DNA from: Treponema sp.
Lineage (GTDB): Bacteria; Spirochaetota; Spirochaetia; Treponematales; Breznakiellaceae
Direction: 5' to 3'
Length of the DNA stretch: 5,780 bases
Assembly (NCBI GenBank): GCA_031257595.1
Contig: JAIROH010000191.1
Location: 1-5,780 of the forward strand
Positions 4,073 to 5,780 of this stretch are shown one piece after another. Positions within the stretch are counted from its first letter, which is position 1. Each line of letters opens with the position of its first letter. The position numbers and the translations under genes were made by a program. The notes under the pieces are model-generated. The model was not told the DNA's origin, did no database searches, and saw nothing but the letters and a program-made list of their open reading frames with translations.

Positions 4073-5780
4073 TTATGCGTTACGTTTTCCCGGCGGTTTT
4101 CGGGGTTTGTCCCCGGTTTCGGCCTTTACCTGTTTTTTGGGGTTCCTTGATAATGCTTCAATAAGCGTGTCAAGTCTATACCCGGAACGTTTTTCGGCTT
4201 TTTTTAGTTCATCGGCCGCGTCTTTTACCAAAGCGGCGTTGCCGTATTCCATCGCGGCAAAAATTGATCCGTAGTAAAGGGCCCGCTCAAAGGCTTCCTT
4301 GTTGAACCACGTAACATCGTCAAAAACGTTGATTCCCAAAATACGGCGGAAATCATCATCGCCGCAATTATCCAGGATAACGTTCCGGGCCAGGTCTTTC
4401 GCCGACTGCTTTTTGTCCGCCGGTTTGCCGGCAAAAAGTTTACCGGATTCGGCGGCCCGCGGACGTTTTCCGCCCGCGCGGGAAAGCGCTGTCTTGAGTA
4501 TCTCGACGGCATGCCAGGCGGATTCTCCGTCCATGCCAAGCCGGCAAAGGGTTTCCCGCAATTTCCGGTCAAGCTGCCAGTGAAGCGCCAGGGAGACGGC
4601 ATCGGCGCCGGAAGCGTCGCGTTCGGCAACAGCGCCGGACGCATCGTTATCAAAGCCGGAACCGCCGATGATGGGCCGCAAAAGGGCCAGGGCGGCGTAG
4701 GCATAGCCAAGTCCGGCGCAGGCGCTTTCCGCCGGTGAAGCGGCGCCGCTTTCAAACGCCGCCTGAACGGAGATCATCCGCTCCAGGTATACGGTAAAAT
4801 CATCCCATACCTGTTCCGGGGTTTTCCGGTTCCGGGCATTTTGTTTTTCCGATTCCGCCTTGTCCTGCGAAACCGGGGAATGCGTTCCGGCGGCTTCCTG
4901 TTCCGCGGCTTCCGGCAGCGCGGTTTTCCGCGCTATGGCTTCCTGTGTGGCGGTTTCCCGTAGATCGGTTTCCTGTTCCGGTTCTCTTACCCAGGGATCG
5001 TATACACCGTTCCCGTCAATAAATGCGCGGGCCGTTTCGATAAAGGCGATAACCAAGGGCTTAAGTTCGCCAGGTACGATTCCCGGTTTGAAGATTTCAT
5101 CGTAGCGATAGTAAAGCTCGCCCAAAACAAGATCCATTTTGGCGGCCTCGAGATCCGGCACGCCGCGACCGGAAAGTTCGTGGTTAAGGCGGGCCCAGCC
5201 GCCGCTGCCGCTGTCCCGGACTTCGTGTATGTCAAGAAAAACCTGGGTCTGGTATCCGTCAAGAGCGGCAAAAAGGCCGCGTTCGGCAATGTCTTTTGAA
5301 GAACGAATATACCAGAGGGAAGAACGGAGTTCCCTCATAAGGGCAAAACAGTTGTCTTCGGCGTGGAGGCCCAGCGCGGAACACAGACTGTCCGCGGCCC
5401 GCCTATCCTTGCCGACGGCGGCGTTCTTAATCCAGCCCGAAGCACGGCTATAGCTGTTGTTATACAGTATCAGGACACATTCGGCGCCGGCGCGGTTTGA
5501 ATACGCAAAAACATTTTCGTTAACGGAACTGTCGGAAAAGAAATCGTAAAGCCTGAAATCGGCGCTGCCCGAAAAAAGGTAACGTTTTTTCATAAGGGGA
5601 AATATCTCCCGTTCGTGCCGTTCGACAAGCCACTCGTCGCTCTGCTCGTCGCGGTAGGAACGGCGGTATTCCATGCCGTACTTTTCCTCAAAGCCGTCAA
5701 TTTGGCCGTGACCGAACATCGGCAGGCCGGGCATCGTCACAAGGAGCGTACAAATGCCGAAGTATTTGTCGCCTTTTCCG
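4073..5780 (-). CDS. C-terminal part of a large alpha-amylase-family (GH13-like) protein, 5' end outside the window
   Basis: The reading frame is open to the window edge, so this is the C-terminal 568 residues of a longer gene. A GTG at 5740 lies inside conserved sequence (GDKYFGICTLLVTMPGLPMF spans it) and is not the start. Numbering from that GTG, residues 1-60 (LPMFGHGQIDGF, EKYGMEYRR, ERHEREIFPL) resemble the end of the catalytic barrel of long alpha-amylase-like glycosidases, where classical GH13 enzymes have a G-x-P-x-x-Y-G-D-E strand. Residues about 61-110 look like the following beta domain. Residues 140-250 and 310-530 are mainly alpha-helical. A low-complexity linker (255-305) contains a pentapeptide repeat. 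Near the C-terminus, LGIN and WFNKEAF (468-484) match a conserved end motif I recall from the same family. The tail (531-555) is Lys/Pro-rich. The catalytic residues lie outside the window, so activity and substrate (probably an alpha-glucan) cannot be verified. Confidence 0.82.
   Translation of the reverse strand, partial: GKGDKYFGICTLLVTMPGLPMFGHGQIDGFEEKYGMEYRRSYRDEQSDEWLVERHEREIFPLMKKRYLFSGSADFRLYDFFSDSSVNENVFAYSNRAGAECVLILYNNSYSRASGWIKNAAVGKDRRAADSLCSALGLHAEDNCFALMRELRSSLWYIRSSKDIAERGLFAALDGYQTQVFLDIHEVRDSGSGGWARLNHELSGRGVPDLEAAKMDLVLGELYYRYDEIFKPGIVPGELKPLVIAFIETARAFIDGNGVYDPWVREPEQETDLRETATQEAIARKTALPEAAEQEAAGTHSPVSQDKAESEKQNARNRKTPEQVWDDFTVYLERMISVQAAFESGAASPAESACAGLGYAYAALALLRPIIGGSGFDNDASGAVAERDASGADAVSLALHWQLDRKLRETLCRLGMDGESAWHAVEILKTALSRAGGKRPRAAESGKLFAGKPADKKQSAKDLARNVILDNCGDDDFRRILGINVFDDVTWFNKEAFERALYYGSIFAAMEYGNAALVKDAADELKKAEKRSGYRLDTLIEALSRNPKKQVKAETGDKPRKPPGKRNA
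4890..4979. repeat. degenerate 15-bp tandem repeat, six units, inside the amylase-like gene
   Basis: Six consecutive 15-bp units share a core GCGGYTTCC followed by six variable bases; examples are GCGGCTTCCTGTTCC (4890-4904) and TCGGTTTCCTGTTCC (4965-4979). They are in frame and encode a pentapeptide array on the minus strand (residues 255-284 counted from the GTG at 5740) with the pattern x-[Q/R/P]-[E/K]-[T/A]-x, for example EQETD and EQEAA. The array forms an acidic, Gln/Ala-rich linker between helical regions. The end units are the most alike and the inner ones more diverged. Confidence 0.75.

Noticed and set aside
3548..4150. Plus-strand 200-codon open frame
   Set aside because: It is antisense to the YheO-type regulator and the end of the amylase-like gene; its composition looks like a complementary-strand artefact.
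5738..5740. GTG at 5740 as the start of the amylase-like gene
   Set aside because: The frame stays open to the window edge and the 13 codons upstream continue conserved family sequence (GDKYFGICTLL), so the true start is outside the window.

Overview
All five recognisable genes lie on the minus strand, so transcription runs from high to low coordinates. The proteins are bacterial, with ATG starts preceded by clear Shine-Dalgarno sequences, and the coding DNA is of intermediate GC content. A spirochaete of the Treponema group is my best guess. It rests mainly on the large amylase-like protein, whose GHGQ and WFNKEAF segments I associate with long glycosidases found in that group, and on the palindrome-rich intergenic DNA. 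This is inference from memory and not firm.

Layout in order of transcription: (1) 5780-4073, the C-terminal part of a large alpha-amylase-family protein whose 5' end is outside the window; (2) 4021-3314, a YheO/DauR-type transcriptional regulator (PAS-like domain plus C-terminal HTH), 51 bp downstream; (3) a 97-bp gap with a near-consensus sigma-70 promoter at 3275-3247; (4) 3216-1900, a CyuA/YhaM-family L-cysteine desulfidase (serine dehydratase alpha-like fold); (5) a 102-bp gap with two stem-loops; (6) 1797-610, a DAACS-family symporter with unusual binding-site residues; (7) 555-184, RidA; (8) 183-1, a 3' non-coding region made almost entirely of nested inverted repeats. No gene-free stretch exceeds 300 bases.

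The last three genes form a coherent amino-acid catabolic unit. The symporter would import a small neutral amino acid (cysteine or serine are the best candidates). The desulfidase would eliminate H2S (or water) from it and release 2-aminoacrylate. RidA would hydrolyse that reactive enamine/imine to pyruvate and ammonia. The YheO-type protein encoded just upstream is the natural candidate regulator of the promoter at 3275-3247. This pathway is inferred from families and gene order.

The points most worth a second look are the transporter's loss of the substrate-carboxylate arginine and of the NMDG sodium motif, the palindrome cluster at 6-162, and two in-frame coding minisatellites, one in the desulfidase and one in the amylase. 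I did not find a wholly new type of system.
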